The notes below the pieces were generated by a model. That model ran no database searches. It worked only from the letters and a program-made list of their open reading frames with translations, and had not been told where the DNA came from. The position numbers and the translations under genes are program-made. From Streblospio benedicti (taxonomy: Eukaryota > Annelida > Polychaeta > Spionida > Spionidae): a DNA stretch of 64,000 nucleotides. Each line of letters starts with the position of its first letter. Position 1 is the first letter of the stretch. This document shows, in pieces, positions 22,426-35,614 of the stretch. The DNA is taken from positions 33,358,995 to 33,422,994 of the forward strand of contig CM032665.1 in the NCBI GenBank assembly GCA_019095985.1, written 5' to 3'.

Positions 22426-23988
22426 AATTTATTTTAGCAGTTGACCTTTGCGAAAAAAATGAGTATAACTAGAATGAAGTTGCGTTGCACAGCGAGTACA
22501 AGATGGAGTGTGGCTTAAATATTCTAATATTATGTAGTACGGAATATGTGTACTTTGATAAAATTGTGTTTTAATGATAGCATTAAAAGTGTGCTCACGC
22601 CCACAAGAAAGAGTCCATCAGACATACAATGAACAATAACTAGCCACCGGAGCAAATGATTAGGCTTAATGTCATATAGCTAGGGGACCATGTGAACTCA
22701 TTGGAGGGCAAAGCACAATCTTCTCTGGAAGGTCACTGTAATGGGACTGACCTACGCCGTCTCCCTCAGGATACCTCTAATTACTTACAATGAAGGACTA
22801 ACCAGGGCTCGGGACATTTGGAAATACGACCTAACCTTTGTAATTATTCCTGGAGATGAAAGGCGATTGCCAAGTAACTACTAGAATATTGAAGATGATA
22901 GATGTTACACTATATGGTGGTCGAAGCGCGTTAAGCCTATACAAGCCTACACATTGAATGTCTGGTATGCTATTAAGTTTGCTAAATTGTGAATTGATGA
23001 ATTGATTGAAGATTAATGGTAAGTGTAAATCAATGCATTGACACGTTGAATAATTTAGAAGCATCAAAATGTCGTTTAAAATGAGGACACTGTGTGGCAT
23101 AGAATTCAATTTTATTTACATTGAATCATTGCACATGTTGAATATCCAGGGCAAATATTCTTCCAAACAGGACGATTCAAGAGTCTGCTAGTTTAGACAC
23201 TTTAACCAGACACCCAGTCGTGGCTAGTATAATGGTACGCTGCCGTCTTTGCTTCTGACGACCTTTTTCAAGAATTAGGTCACACGAAGGTGGTGCACGG
23301 TGTGACGTCACGGGAAGTTACTACTTTGGATGGGCCCGCCCCTGTGAAATATTCTGCATTACGCTAGTACAGTGTCCTTAAATACCAGCCTGTTGAAAAA
23401 TGACCTTCTGTAAATCCAATTGTTTGAACCAAAATGTGTATGAAGTCTGGCTTGGAGTATTAACGAGACGATGATGGTGGCATCATCATCACAATGAAGT
23501 CAATACCCGGTGTCAACGGTAGCAGCCAATTTGCCATGTCATTTCCGCACGACGAAATGCCACGCTGCCTCTCTCATTCGATTAGAATGATGTAACAAGA
23601 CGTTCAAGCATGCCCCAATTACGAGTCCCGTGAACTTTCAGTGTCTAGCCGGACACCTGTGTCATGAGATCAAAGCTACATTTAACCATCGTTATGATAG
23701 GACCTAAAATAACAAGTTCTTACCCCCTGAAACATCACTGTATATCACGGTGTAAAAGGACCAATGCTGGCAGCAGTGCACCATTATCGTACTGATATTT
23801 CCACATCCTACATCTCTACGTTGTGAGCTTTTCTCTTCAGATTACCTCCCATTAAAGCCCATCAATGCTCGCCGCATACCAGCTCCCGCTCAATTACCGT
23901 TATACGACCCCATTACAAATCTTTCAAACCTCTTTGTGGCTTGTGTGAGGAAAGTGGGCCAGAACACTGAGACCTCCTATTGGGGGCA
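22426..23988. other. Non-coding stretch; faint tRNA-like A box
   Basis: At 23218-23240 GTGGCTAGTATAATGGTACG resembles a tRNA D-arm/A box, but no B box follows at the right spacing. Nothing else was recognised. Confidence 0.4.
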
Positions 23989-24200
23989 GCACGTGTGTCT
24001 GACGACTTGGTAAAGGTTCAGGTGTAAAGGCTAGATGACAAGGGATAGAGACAGAAATAGAACTGCAAGTTGAATACTGGCCGAGTATGTACATTGTTCT
24101 AAATGTACGGCGAGTTAGTCTAATGGTCTAAGGCGCCTGTTGATACACATATCACTGGTCTGGTGAGATCAGGATGATCGTGAGTTCGATTCTGCGACTT
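23989..24200 (+). mobile_element. tRNA-like SINE, family 2, copy 2
   Basis: Near its 3' end it reads GTTAGTCTAATGGTCTAAGG (A box), with GAGTTCGATTCTGCGAC (B box) about 50 bases later. That wide spacing resembles a tRNA with a long variable arm, such as Leu. The part before it is shared with 19916-20118. The tRNA-like part lies downstream of the shared body, unlike the usual SINE order. Confidence 0.65.
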
Positions 24201-25774
24201 TCTAAAGCTTTGCACGTCTGCCTGAGTTCTTTCGTGTCTGCTCTAAATGGATATGTAGCATAAAGTAGCCGTGTCTTAATCTGAAAACTCAGGAAAGAAC
24301 TTTTACGTTCTCCAAATCAAGTTCATCAAACATAGTGCTGTCAAAGTAAACAAATCACTCCAAACAGTGCAGTGTTTGCATACTGCTTTTCAAAGCTGCC
24401 ACTTCCTAATTTCAGCAAACACCTCCATGCCAGGCAACTAGCACTTCATTCACAGCAGCTCTTCCAATTATCGTCTGGTCGCGCTTCACACTACCCAGAA
24501 ACTATTGTTTCCTCCTTTGTCAAATAGAACATTAACCCTGAGAGCAAATAGCGAATATATCAGACGAATGTTTTGGTGGAACTTGATTTTTGTTGGGGAG
24601 ATTTGCGTGATTGTGGTGTGGATGTGCCGAGCCTCAGCGGAGTCATCATTTCTCTCTTATCGGCTGCTGCCTCTGAACGTCACAGCTGCAGCCTCGTTTT
24701 CACGCTTAGCTTTGATTGGCTCCCTTTAATTCGCAGGCATTTTTTCTGTATGTTTTGTTTTAAAGATAAATGCTACATCGAATTGATAGTGTTCACACTG
24801 TATTATTTTAAGACATTGCAACGTGTTGTATTGGATTGAGCTATTCATTGTCAAGTTTTGCCAAACTCAGTAAGAGGCTTTATCATGCGAGATTGCGACC
24901 TGCTGTACATTGAGTTACAACTCTCAGCATAATCACTTGTCTCAGAGAATAGGTATGTATGATACTATGTACGAGTGAATATGTACCAAACATAAAGCAG
25001 TCATTGTGAACGGCCCAAAACGAAATCTCAAGAATTCGCTTGAACTTGATTGTATGGTAAATCAGTATGCACCTTTTCTTTCTTTCTGACACATATTGAC
25101 TAAGCGAACAATGTAGGTTAATTTGTTGACGAAGTCAAGCTTTCCCCCAGGCTATTTGAGAAGAGATGGCGATGAAACAAATCCGTGATTTTCGACAATG
25201 GCTCAACGGATGTTATAGATTTGTTGAAGGCCGAAGTCGTTAGCCTGGCCGTGAAAATGATCAAATAACAATCAAGCCGCTCTTGAGTTGATAACAATAA
25301 ACACACCCCGTGTTAGAGAAGTATCATTCGCATGTATCCATAGCGTGTGTTAATAGTGAAAGTTTGAAAAACACCCTTTCTGGTCTGTATTTATATATCA
25401 AAAGCACAAGACTTCGTAAATTTGCGTGCTTCATAATGAAATATGAAACTTACTTTTGTGAGACTCGCGTACGCAGAGGCTATTAACGTCTCTGGTGTTG
25501 TGACCAGTCAATGTAATTCTCTTGACAATGAATTCTGTACACATATATTGCTGCTGTCCACCATCATTCACTCAATTCGAAAACCTACTGCCAACACAGT
25601 AAATGCTCTAAAAAATGTATGTATCTGCATTATGATGCTGGTGCCTTCCAGGACAATGTTTTTGTGGAGTGACATTTGATGTCTTTGCAAAACAAACCTA
25701 TTCGAAACATAATGCCTAGTGTTTGGTGACAACGCGAGTCTAGCCTACTCATACATGTACATATTTTGAATTCT
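24201..25774. other. Non-coding stretch, nothing recognised
   Basis: No family motif or supported splice structure. The overlapping open frames at 24505-24839 contradict each other and match no family I know. Confidence 0.45.
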
Positions 25775-26510
25775 AAACGAATGACCGAATCGAGGCGGCC
25801 GAATTTATAAAAGGCGAATGGTAAATTATCATTTTACTCACCTTACTAGACATTGGCGATAATACGGGATATTCACGAATCACACGAATGAAAAGAAGTC
25901 TGCATGTCTGAAAATTCGCATAATTCGTGAAAGTCCGTAAAGTCTGATAAGAATTGAAATCTGCATGTTGTCATGACCTTATATTACGCAAATTCTGAGA
26001 AAAAGAAAGAATTATGCGAATTTTGAGGATGATACACGACGTCAATTCTGTAAATTCTCGAATTTGTTCGTGTCTGCACAAAATTAGTTAAGGCCTCGAG
26101 CTGGCATCACGCAACTGTTCTGCGATCTTATTTTGGTTATGTATCATTTGAAATTACTGTTTTAAGTTTATTTGCTGCACTATAACATATACATGTATAG
26201 CATTATGCAACACGAAGGGTAACAAACCTCCTTATTTACAGGCGTTTATACTGCCATGGGGTTATATAGCAAAATAAAAAATAAAAATAAAACGAATTTG
26301 CGTTACGTTAGAATCGAATTTTGCGAATTATCCGAATCAAAGAGTCAATTATTCATTTGGAAATTCTTTGAAACTAATGATACTAAGCGAATTTTGCGAA
26401 GTGGAATTGAAGAAGGCGAATTTCAAAGGTAGACTACGTATTTTTTCGAATTTGTCACTGGATCCCAGGAGTGCTTGAAGAATTTACCGTAGAAAAATGA
26501 AAACACCGAA
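25775..26510. other. Cluster of CGAAT / ATTCG words
   Basis: More than twenty CGAAT or ATTCG words, often as GCGAATT, occur on both strands within about 735 bases, against a few expected by chance. There is no fixed period and no exon. It could be a decayed satellite or a cluster of binding sites. Confidence 0.45.
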
Positions 26511-26589
26511 TACAGATGAATAGAATTTTGGGACGCAATATTCCTATAATTCGTAACCAGTACTGTAAATGTACTTATCTTCGTCGCAA

Positions 26590-26815
26590 TTCATTGTTAT
26601 CATGCTTTTGCAACCATACAGTGACCCTAGGTAGTTCGCTTTCTGAATTCCACGTGAAGCATACTCTTGCTACTTTGCACCATGGTGTTAACCATTAGCG
26701 TTCACTCGTCTGAGCTGTACCTATTTAAGGTGTAGCTGCAACATGTTAGAGATGATTTTGCTCAACACCCAGCACCGGGCCCGACCGGGCATCAAAGCCA
26801 TGATCATCTGAACCT
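26590..26815 (-). mobile_element. tRNA-like SINE, family 1, copy 1 (partial)
   Basis: It shares 'ctgtacctatttaaggtgta', 'ctcaacaccca' and 'cccgaccgggcatc' with 27045-27398. The tRNA-like head, which would lie at the high end, is worn away beyond the B-box region. Confidence 0.5.
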
Positions 26816-27044
26816 GTCGATGTATCACATTGCCGCCGCAGGCATTCACATCATAAATCTACCACATTCTATAGGCGTTATGAGCGTGTAATGTATAAAC
26901 CACTGCTGAGATGTTATCTGCACACAAGAATTTAGTTTTTCACACACATAAATTACTCTGAAGTCACAAGGTTCATTTATCTGCCATGTGAATCGTTGAT
27001 GTGAATCGATGACTTACAGTTTCCAGATTAAGCGGTTTCAGTGG
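26816..27044. other. Spacer between two SINE copies
   Basis: No gene or repeat was recognised. Confidence 0.4.
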
Positions 27045-27398
27045 GGCATGACGTAATTGTAAATGTAGATGTGGTAGTAAATAGTCATGATTCTAGTGCT
27101 TTCACAACTTTTCATGTACACCAGGTCGTTGGTATCCTTGTCACACTATATCTTTCTCAACTCCCTGGGGAGCATGCATCACATCGCTATCTTATAACAG
27201 ACGTGTCAAACACTCACATTCGCATTTGCTTGCCTGACCTGTACCTATTTAACGTGTAGGTACCACAGAACAGTGTGCAACCTGCAAGAGGAAGGATTTC
27301 TCAACACCCACCAATAGACCCGACCGGGAATCGAACACAAGGCCTTCTGACCACCTATCCAACTCCCTATATTAACTACCCATTCGACCACGGAAGCA
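27045..27398 (-). mobile_element. tRNA-like SINE, family 1, copy 2 (best preserved)
   Basis: On the minus strand it starts with GGTCGAATGGGTAGTT (A box) and continues to GTGTTCGATTCCCGGTCGGG (B box), then a body of about 230 bases. Body blocks recur at 26590-26815 and 39490-39775, including the terminal 'ctacatttac' words. A-box and B-box pol III signals at the head, plus a non-tRNA body, define a SINE. Confidence 0.7.
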
Positions 27399-30300
27399 AT
27401 TAAAGTGAAGTATTCCACGTCAGTGAAGCATTACACACTTGCAATTCCAAATGTGTGGGTTTAGATTTTGTCTCTTATAGCTCATGATCGGATGGCTTAA
27501 CTACCCATCTAATATGGCACCCCACTGCAAAAAATGCCAATCACAATAGATGATGACTCGCAATACAAATACCCAAAATCCCGCTGGTGCAAGTGACTAT
27601 ATGCAAATTGAAGACATAAAACGCGTGGGCACACGAACAAAGTGAACTCCCAGATGACAATTCACGTACTCACCCACAGTTATTACATAATCTGCTCAAT
27701 ATGGCTATTTGCTATCAAACAAAACGGCAGGTTTGATGTAAATGTCACCATGATAACATATTGTTTGACATGTAGATGTGACTGAGCGGTCAGAACACTG
27801 AATAAGCGAGTGAGAGGGAATACATTATCTGCTGAACTCAGTGCAGTTATTAACTTCAAAATTACAAGAACGGTACTGATTATGGTGTTTTGGTTTTGTT
27901 TCTTAAACTGGAAGGATCTACACCCACTACGGAAACGTTAATAACGCCAATAGTAAATATATAGTAGCCATTGTGCCTTTAGCATCGCATACCAGCTTGG
28001 TGCCTATATGCTAAGCGCCCAGCAAAAATGAATTGTAATCATTTTTGTGCGCTCAAGACCAAATGTAATGAAAGTGACCTCAATAAAATTGGATATCATT
28101 TGTGAAATCATATTGGGTACCAACAAAGTGGATGGCTCATGGACTATTAGGAGCTCGAAAATTTTTTAGATTAATAAAGTCAAATTTAAGTTTTATGAAA
28201 CGAAATTTAATTTTATCAAGAATACAGCGGACAAATAAAAAGTTGGAGGCCCTTCAGCCGACTCGCCAATATGCCTGGTATAAAGACGGGAAGATCTCGC
28301 TTGGAAACTGCAGGTGGAATGTATGATGACGTGTAAAGGTTGTTGGAGAATTGTGTCAATCGGCAGATGAGATTTGTGTTTACAAATGCTAAGGGAAAAC
28401 AATTTTGAATGATGTCTTGTTTATTTACCATTTCAGAAGTGATTTATTGTTCAAGAACCGTGGTGCTTAGTGAACGTTTCTCTTTCATTTATAATTATCT
28501 CGCATTCAGAGACGACTGGAACATTGAGAACTAGCGTAAAATGATACCGTAGTGCCGTGAGAATAAATACGTTGAAACAACAAAATAGGAGTTCTATTTA
28601 CATCCTAAGAAACTAATCATGATGTAAGTCGATATCGTTTTCTAGCTAATTCTAATTGTGTTGCCAGCACTGATTAAGCACTGTAATCGTGACGTGACAT
28701 ACGGCAATGACATTGGTGAAAACTTACTGCCAATTTCATCATTAATGTGAATAATGTGCATGCCGTATCTTTTAAAAGGTGCTACAAGTGCATAAGGTGT
28801 AAGCTCTTTGAAATGAACTGTCATGAATTGAAAATTGCCTAGCATTTGAGTATGACAACACTAACATTAATGACTACACTTCAAATTACATGCAAGTCAA
28901 TTCACTGCTCCCATTTCATTGAAAATTCACAAGTGGACCAAATGTTCATGGAATATTATGCATTCAGTTTTAAAAAGCAGGTGAGAATAATATTCAGAAT
29001 AAAATGAATACATCCCTAATACTGGCAACGTCCGTTTCACGGGTATATTTTCACTCCCCTTTAAATACCACGCCATGTTCATTATCAAGCCGTGGGAGAA
29101 ACGGGCGGATTTTTGTGGAAGTGACATCAACGTACAGAGGTGCAAAAAAATCAATCTCGCGTATTTATTGAGATTAAGGCCTCTGAATATGTATGTGGTG
29201 GTGCGTTTGACTGGTTGGATTTGTGACGCACCTCACGAATCCTAGGGCGCTTGAATCATGCACCTTATAGCCGTGAGATATGCCTCTGTACTAATGGATT
29301 CTATACATAAATTCAGCCTTTTTCACATTCATTGTATCTGAACAGGTAGATCCAGTTTAACTTTGTGGTTGACAAAGTGGGTGAACGCTTAAGGTGTCTT
29401 ATGGGTTAATTCAGTATGCACAATCGATAGGGGATATGCCAAAATACATGTGAAAATGAAATATGTTGGTTTGGAAACGAGGTACCCTTGCCGCCCACCC
29501 CCCTACACACACCTTCTGCCATACTTCTTCAGTGGCACGTCAACTAGTGAGACGTAACGCTCACATGAGCTGGTTGACTCTGTCTGCCCTATTTGAGCCC
29601 ACACATTACTATTCTGGACCTCCATTCTAAACACCGCATGGTTCTTCCTTCAATTTCAAAGTAGACTATGTATATGTTTCTATTGCAAATTAGTACATGC
29701 GCCACTACCTTTGCGTATTTCCCCCCCAAATTTCACCACGCTAACGTGGACTGCGGACTGTAGTGACTATGCGGCGCGTGCGGCTGATGCAGATTGTGAT
29801 ACACTGCGCAGAATAATGTTTTACTCTAATCTTAGGTCACAATAGCCACTGATAACAAGGAGACAATCATGTCCAAAAGTGCATATTGTCCTACCTCGAA
29901 TACCAGACGCACACGTTCTGAGTATCAAGATTGCCGGGACAATCATCAGTGTTTTACCTAGGATAATATCAACTGTCATGTTGGTTTATGTTCTACAAGT
30001 ATGCCTCCTTAGAAGTTGACATTTACAGACTAGATTTGTATCATGAACTATCATTACTTTTATGCAAAATAGATGTGCCCCTTATGATCAAGTGCATTTA
30101 GGTCTATGACGTTATCTTATGGTTACGTTTGAGTGATTTCTTATCTTTTTATCCTTGAATAAATGCAGATTCGTTGATTACGTCATTTTCATCGATATCG
30201 TTATCGTGGAACAGATTGATGGTATCTTATTTCAGCCAGATACAAGATTTTTTAAAAGATAATGCCCTTAACAAATGTACAATTTTGTGCACACAAAAGA

Positions 30301-31357
30301 CGATCAAATTGTCCATCCTAAAATCGTGATCATACTCATCATAGTACTGAATACCTTGAAGACTTCTAGTTTAAAATCCCAAATGCGGTTAACATGACAG
30401 TGTGTAGTGAAAACAAAATTAGATGCATTTCCAATATGAAATTGTGAGAATCACCAATGTCATATCATGGAAGAGCTTCGATTGACGCCTATGTGGGTGA
30501 CGCAAGTCGCCCAAAGAACAAATCCATAAAAAGATTGATGATTATCCCTCATGTCATTCACAATGTCGGTTCAATGGAAGTCTACATACAGTGTATTGTA
30601 TTTGAAACACATCTAGTCACCAGTTGTTTGGGATGACATTTAGCACCCAATTAGTATGGCTTTGACAGGTCTGTTACGTCAGTGTATCCCAGCCTGTAGA
30701 CCAAAAGGTGGACATATCAGTATGCAATGGTATATAATTTCAATCGTGTTGTTGTCAATGCAAGTATGTGGCTTTACGGGCATTAGGATACACTAATAGA
30801 TGAACATTCGTATGACTCTTGAAAATTTGAATACTGTGTGCAGACGAGCTACACACGCCACTTGCCACATCAGCGTATTTTTCTTTATCACACGTAAGGA
30901 TCACCTGTTCTTATATAAACAGCTGATTTGACTTAAACTAAATTTGTTCAATATATTCTTTAATTGGGATTACTAATTAATCAAGACGTTTGTCCCTTGG
31001 GGAATATGGGAATACGGGTTTTGAATAGGACCTTCGTAGTTTGATGTATTCCATTGATAATTGACGGACATTGGGCAGTAATCCAAATTCACCCATGATT
31101 TCACCAGTGAAAATTTCCATGCAGCTAAACATTGATCTGCTGACATAAGCCACGCCACTCACCCATATGGATAATATCATAAAGGGTAGGCCATTACTCG
31201 CCACCAGAGTGGGCAATTACGTGTAACAGTCACGTAAAAAATGGTCAATAACATATAAAATAAATCGCCGTAGCTTGACAATAGCATAAAGTACACCGTG
31301 AGGGAAAACGAGCCACACAAACATTTGAATCGACGAGCAACATGGCGGTTTTGGTTA
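27399..31357. other. Non-coding stretch, nothing coding recognised
   Basis: About 4 kb without a supported exon. Apart from the block at 28149-28240 shared with 20609-20697, I see no repeat family. A 74-codon frame at 28102-28326 lies over that shared block and is not a gene. Confidence 0.45.
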
Positions 31358-31425
31358 TACACGTAAAGTTATACATTATACACGTTATACACGTTATACA
31401 CGTTATTACACGTAAAGGCCGCCAT
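31358..31425. repeat. Short tandem repeat of CGTTATACA
   Basis: Several copies of GTTATACAC-like words, bracketed by 'ggcggttttggttatacacg' and 'gccattttggttatacatac'. Confidence 0.7.
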
Positions 31426-31999
31426 TTTGGTTATACATACACGACCGTTACGCACGCTGCTGATGTATTAATGGAGTGAGGCGCCTTCTCAATTTCAATC
31501 AACGACATTGTTGACTATCTATGTATTGAAAACAATTCTTCGATAACCTGTGTTCCGGACATGTCATGAAGAGAGACATACAGTTAAAACATAAGATTGG
31601 TGAACCAATATGTGTCATGCAAACATCCCAACAATCACGTACTCACTAATACATCAATTTACGCCCACCCCGAGCGTGTACGTGTATATTGAGTGGCCTG
31701 TGGAGTGACAAATGCTGTTCAGTTCATAGACCCCCCATTAACCTAAGCTGCATCCTCACAGTTGCTGAGTGTAAATGTTCCCGGGCCAGGTGCTTACATT
31801 CCGCACTGTCACTTACAAAACATTTTACTTAGCACTGAATTGACTTGCTTTACTAACTACGTGTGGTGCCTGGTGCTCTTTCAGGCAATACAAAACGCAC
31901 ATAGTTTTTAGATTGTCAATAACAGCATGCATAGGCTATTATTATTTATAGATTACTCAATAAGGCCTTTGCGTGGGCTTTATCAATATTCACTGTGTA

Positions 32000-32484
32000 G
32001 AAGCGATGCGGGTGGCGACCGTTACATGCATCACCAACAAAACTAAACCAGTAGGATGGAAGGTAAACGCCAATATTAGTTTAAGCTTAATTAGAGGATT
32101 GACAACACTATTTTGTACAAGGATTGTTTATATGTTATTTGATTTGGATGTACTGTGTCTGCATATAAATTACTGTGGGATTTAATGTGTCAAATTAGTG
32201 TTGTGAGAACCATTCTGTGTACCCCCAGATGCGGGTCCCTTTTGCAGTATTTAAAAATGAAAATTACCTTCATCAGTTGGGGTCAAAATGAATGATCAAA
32301 CTGGCAAACTAAGCAACAAATTCTCTTGTTTTTGTGCCTTGCAATAGATTATCAAATAAAATAGTATATGATACTAAGATTTGAACCCATAGTTCGTGTT
32401 TCAGTAAAAAAAAATATACAATTGTTTTCATTTTGGTTTAATTTTGTTTGTGGTGGTGGTAACGGTCGCCACTCACCTCGCTTC
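32000..32484. mobile_element. MITE with 50-bp terminal inverted repeats and TA target duplication
   Basis: The ends read GAAGCGATGCGGGTGGCGAC and, inverted, GAAGCGAGGTGAGTGGCGAC; similarity continues to 'aacaaaactaaacc' and 'aacaaaattaaacc'. TA lies on both sides (31998-31999, 32485-32486). The interior is AT-rich and non-coding. A TA duplication points to Tc1/mariner-type mobilisation. Confidence 0.8.
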
Positions 32485-32486
32485 TA

Positions 32487-34737
32487 AACAACGAATATTT
32501 GATTTCGTGCATATATTAATGTGTTTGATGTATATGTACCTGACTTATATTTAGACTTCCAATCAATGTGGTACTGACCTTAATAGACTCCTCTCTATAC
32601 TTGCTGGCGAAAGTAATCGCAAAATTATGGTTTTAATTACTATCAATATCTCTCATTTCACATTTAGTGAAACATACTTTTTTATAAACTGTTCATAAGA
32701 GAATGTCACACAAATAACTGAATAAAATTTAGAAGGCAGTGATATATTGTAGCATTTATGTATGAATGCTGATCAATGCACTGCGTATGATTATGCAATT
32801 AGCTTTCTTCTCCATAGACATATGGTAATTTCAGTTATTCATGATTAGCCTGGCAGAGATTAATATGTGGGTATAGTGCAATTACAGTAATTATTCATAG
32901 CAGTTAGCTATGAAACTTTACCTGTCGCCTCTGTATACGGTAGTGCAACTTTCACGTCCCCACATACACGTTGCTTTAAATGTTCTTCTCACATCCTCCT
33001 GAATGTTGGGCTAATTATTCAATTCATATGTCATTGAAAATAAACCTCATACAAAGAGACCATTTTGCGTCCAGCGTTCTACACAACTTCAGCTGAGCTA
33101 ATCAAAGCAGCAGGATAATATACAATGTATAGTGCAATGTACATGTATAATGTGTTGAGTCATGTCACACGTCCGTCCTTGCATTTAGCCGAGTAATAAA
33201 CAAGATTATTGCTTTTTTATTGCTAGTCTAGTAACTTCTACTTGCAAGGGCCAACTTAAACGCGGTGACAATCTAACAAGAAATATAGGTTTAGTCTAAA
33301 AATGTTTCCCGGACACCATATAAATCTGGTCCTTGCTCCAGCGACTGGCGTTTACACAGCAATGATACAGTTTATGTAATACAACATTCATGCATTGCAC
33401 ATTCCACCTCCGTTTCCATTCAGGATGATAACGCAAGAAGCTCCCGTTTTAGACAATTGGATTGAGCGTGGGTAATCTGGCTTCAAGTATGGAGATATGT
33501 GGGCGATTCAATGGTATGCTAGGCATTCCACCTTGTTTTCTTCCATTGCCATACAAAGGTAGATAAGTTTGTGTGGTGTAAGTACCAACCAGCACGCCGT
33601 ACGGCATAGCTGGTACTTTGAATTAGTCATACACAATACGATCTTTCTCATGCACAGCTTGTTATATAGTGATAACAGTTATCATTCAAAGACAACACAG
33701 TCCAATATATATACTACCACTTTCATGGTCGAATACAATACTACTCTAAATAGAAGAGGAAACTAACTTTCTTTAGACTACCATAAAATCCATCATATTC
33801 TTACCACACAGAGTGATGCAGCTGAGATTTTAACAAACACTTTCCTTCCCCTTCAAGGCCCATGCGCGAAACGCACGATAATATGTGGAACAATAATCCC
33901 ATTGTGATCTAAACCATTCGTCATTTATTATCAGTGCTTTCCTCGCATTACGCTATCAGGTGCAGATGGCCATATCGGGTGCATATCGGCTGCATACAAC
34001 TATATCAAATAATTCGCTTCCTCACGTATCCAGTGTATATCATTTGTCTTATGATTACCCTTTTGTGTTCAAGGCCACTGGATTTTTGCTCTATTGTACA
34101 GGAACAGTTCATTTAATTTAGATCTCATCTGGTTTGGTATTATTAAGGCTTTGTCCCAATGCTGAGGAGAGTACGGTCTAGGAATAATTGATGGGGTTTG
34201 TTGAAGAAGATATGACAAAGTAGCATTGCTGCTGTAGACATCGGAATGTTCAATTGACTTTAAGAATGCTATATTGCAGCACTCGTTTGACTTTGTCCCC
34301 AGTTAGGCCTACGCATGCATGTTGAAATGTCATAGGATGTTCCCATATTACAAGCAGACCTCAAATTGTATTTTTCTCTTCACAATGTGACATGCAGCAC
34401 ACACACACATTGGTTATCTCTTCAAAGGTCGTACACAGATTTGACTCCCTATATGCAATAGTGTTATATGCGATTGATTAAGTTTTATATGGAACAGATT
34501 TTTACTTATTCAAGGAAGCTTCATTTCAGACGATCCAGCATGAAATGACAGATGGAGCGTCTTCTGGAGAATCTGGAACTTTTTCATTCTCCATGTGAAA
34601 CGAGAGACGGGTTTAGGATTCGTGGAGTTGCTATCTGGCGTCACAACTAATTACATCTTCTTTTGGTGATCTTATCAATGTTGCTTCACGTTTATGAAAG
34701 CTATCAAAAATGTAAACTTTTTGGTACACAGTAGTTT
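32487..34737. other. Non-coding stretch, nothing recognised
   Basis: AT-rich sequence with no supported gene or repeat family. Confidence 0.45.
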
Positions 34738-35016
34738 GTTCCATAGCAAATTTGTTTTGTTTCTTTTCTACTACTGTATTTAGTCCCAAAATTATTTTAA
34801 AAGGGTCTTAGAATATATTAATTCATAAAATTTGCAATGTTAACGTTTTTGAGTTAAACTCCTTTTCAAACAAAGGAGTTCTCGGAGTGTAACTCGAAAA
34901 TTTTAACGTATGAGTTTTATAAATTACGTGTGAATTTTAAGACTCTTTTTAAATAGTTTTGGGACTAAATACAACAGTAGAACAGAAACAAAACAAACTT
35001 TCTATGTTTATGGAAC
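34738..35016. mobile_element. Full-length foldback element, 279 bp
   Basis: The two halves are reverse complements from end to end. They run from GTTCCATA / TATGGAAC at the edges, through GTTTTGTTTCTTTTCTACTA and TATTTAGTCCCAAAA, to a 9-bp inner stem AACTCCTTT (34857-34865) around a six-base loop. It is non-coding, a palindromic MITE. Its RNA would form one long hairpin. Confidence 0.8.
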
Positions 35017-35575
35017 CATTTGTCATCATCTCTTAGAAATTACATACTTTAAAGAGGCTTTTAAAAATTATTTTGCTTAATAATGTCTATATATTGCTTT
35101 ACGCCAGTTTTTCGCAATCGGTATTCTTATTGTTTACGTTTGAATTTTACATCGTATCAATTATTATCATCATAATGTATCTTTTTTATAGTAACACGCC
35201 AATGAGCGTATGGATATTGGCACTATAAATACCTCCATGTTATTATCATTATTATTTACTGGAAACCTCCCCATGTCAAAACAGTTAATCATCTGATTGT
35301 GTAGAGATGACAATCAAGGCTGACGTGCATTGTATATTTGTATAGTCCATTAGCTGTTCATGGAATCACTCTCAGCCAACATAGGCTAATTAAGATACTT
35401 GATTAAAATATCTGCAGTGTAAAATGATGTCTTTATGAATGGTGAATCTCACTAAGGGTTGTTTGATAATAGAGTGACCTACGGGGACATGATTTATTGT
35501 TTTCTCTTTCATTTTTCATTTTTGTTTTTGAAAATTAAACTCTGGGCGTCAAACTGTTGATTTGGAGTAAAAGTT

Positions 35576-35614
35576 GATAAATTACTTTGGGAAATAAAAA
35601 TAAAGTAATTTATC
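35576..35614. repeat. Perfect 13-bp inverted repeat
   Basis: GATAAATTACTTT (35576-35588) and its exact reverse complement (35602-35614) are separated by 13 bases. The flanking GTT and CAAC extend the pairing with a one-base bulge. Confidence 0.75.
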
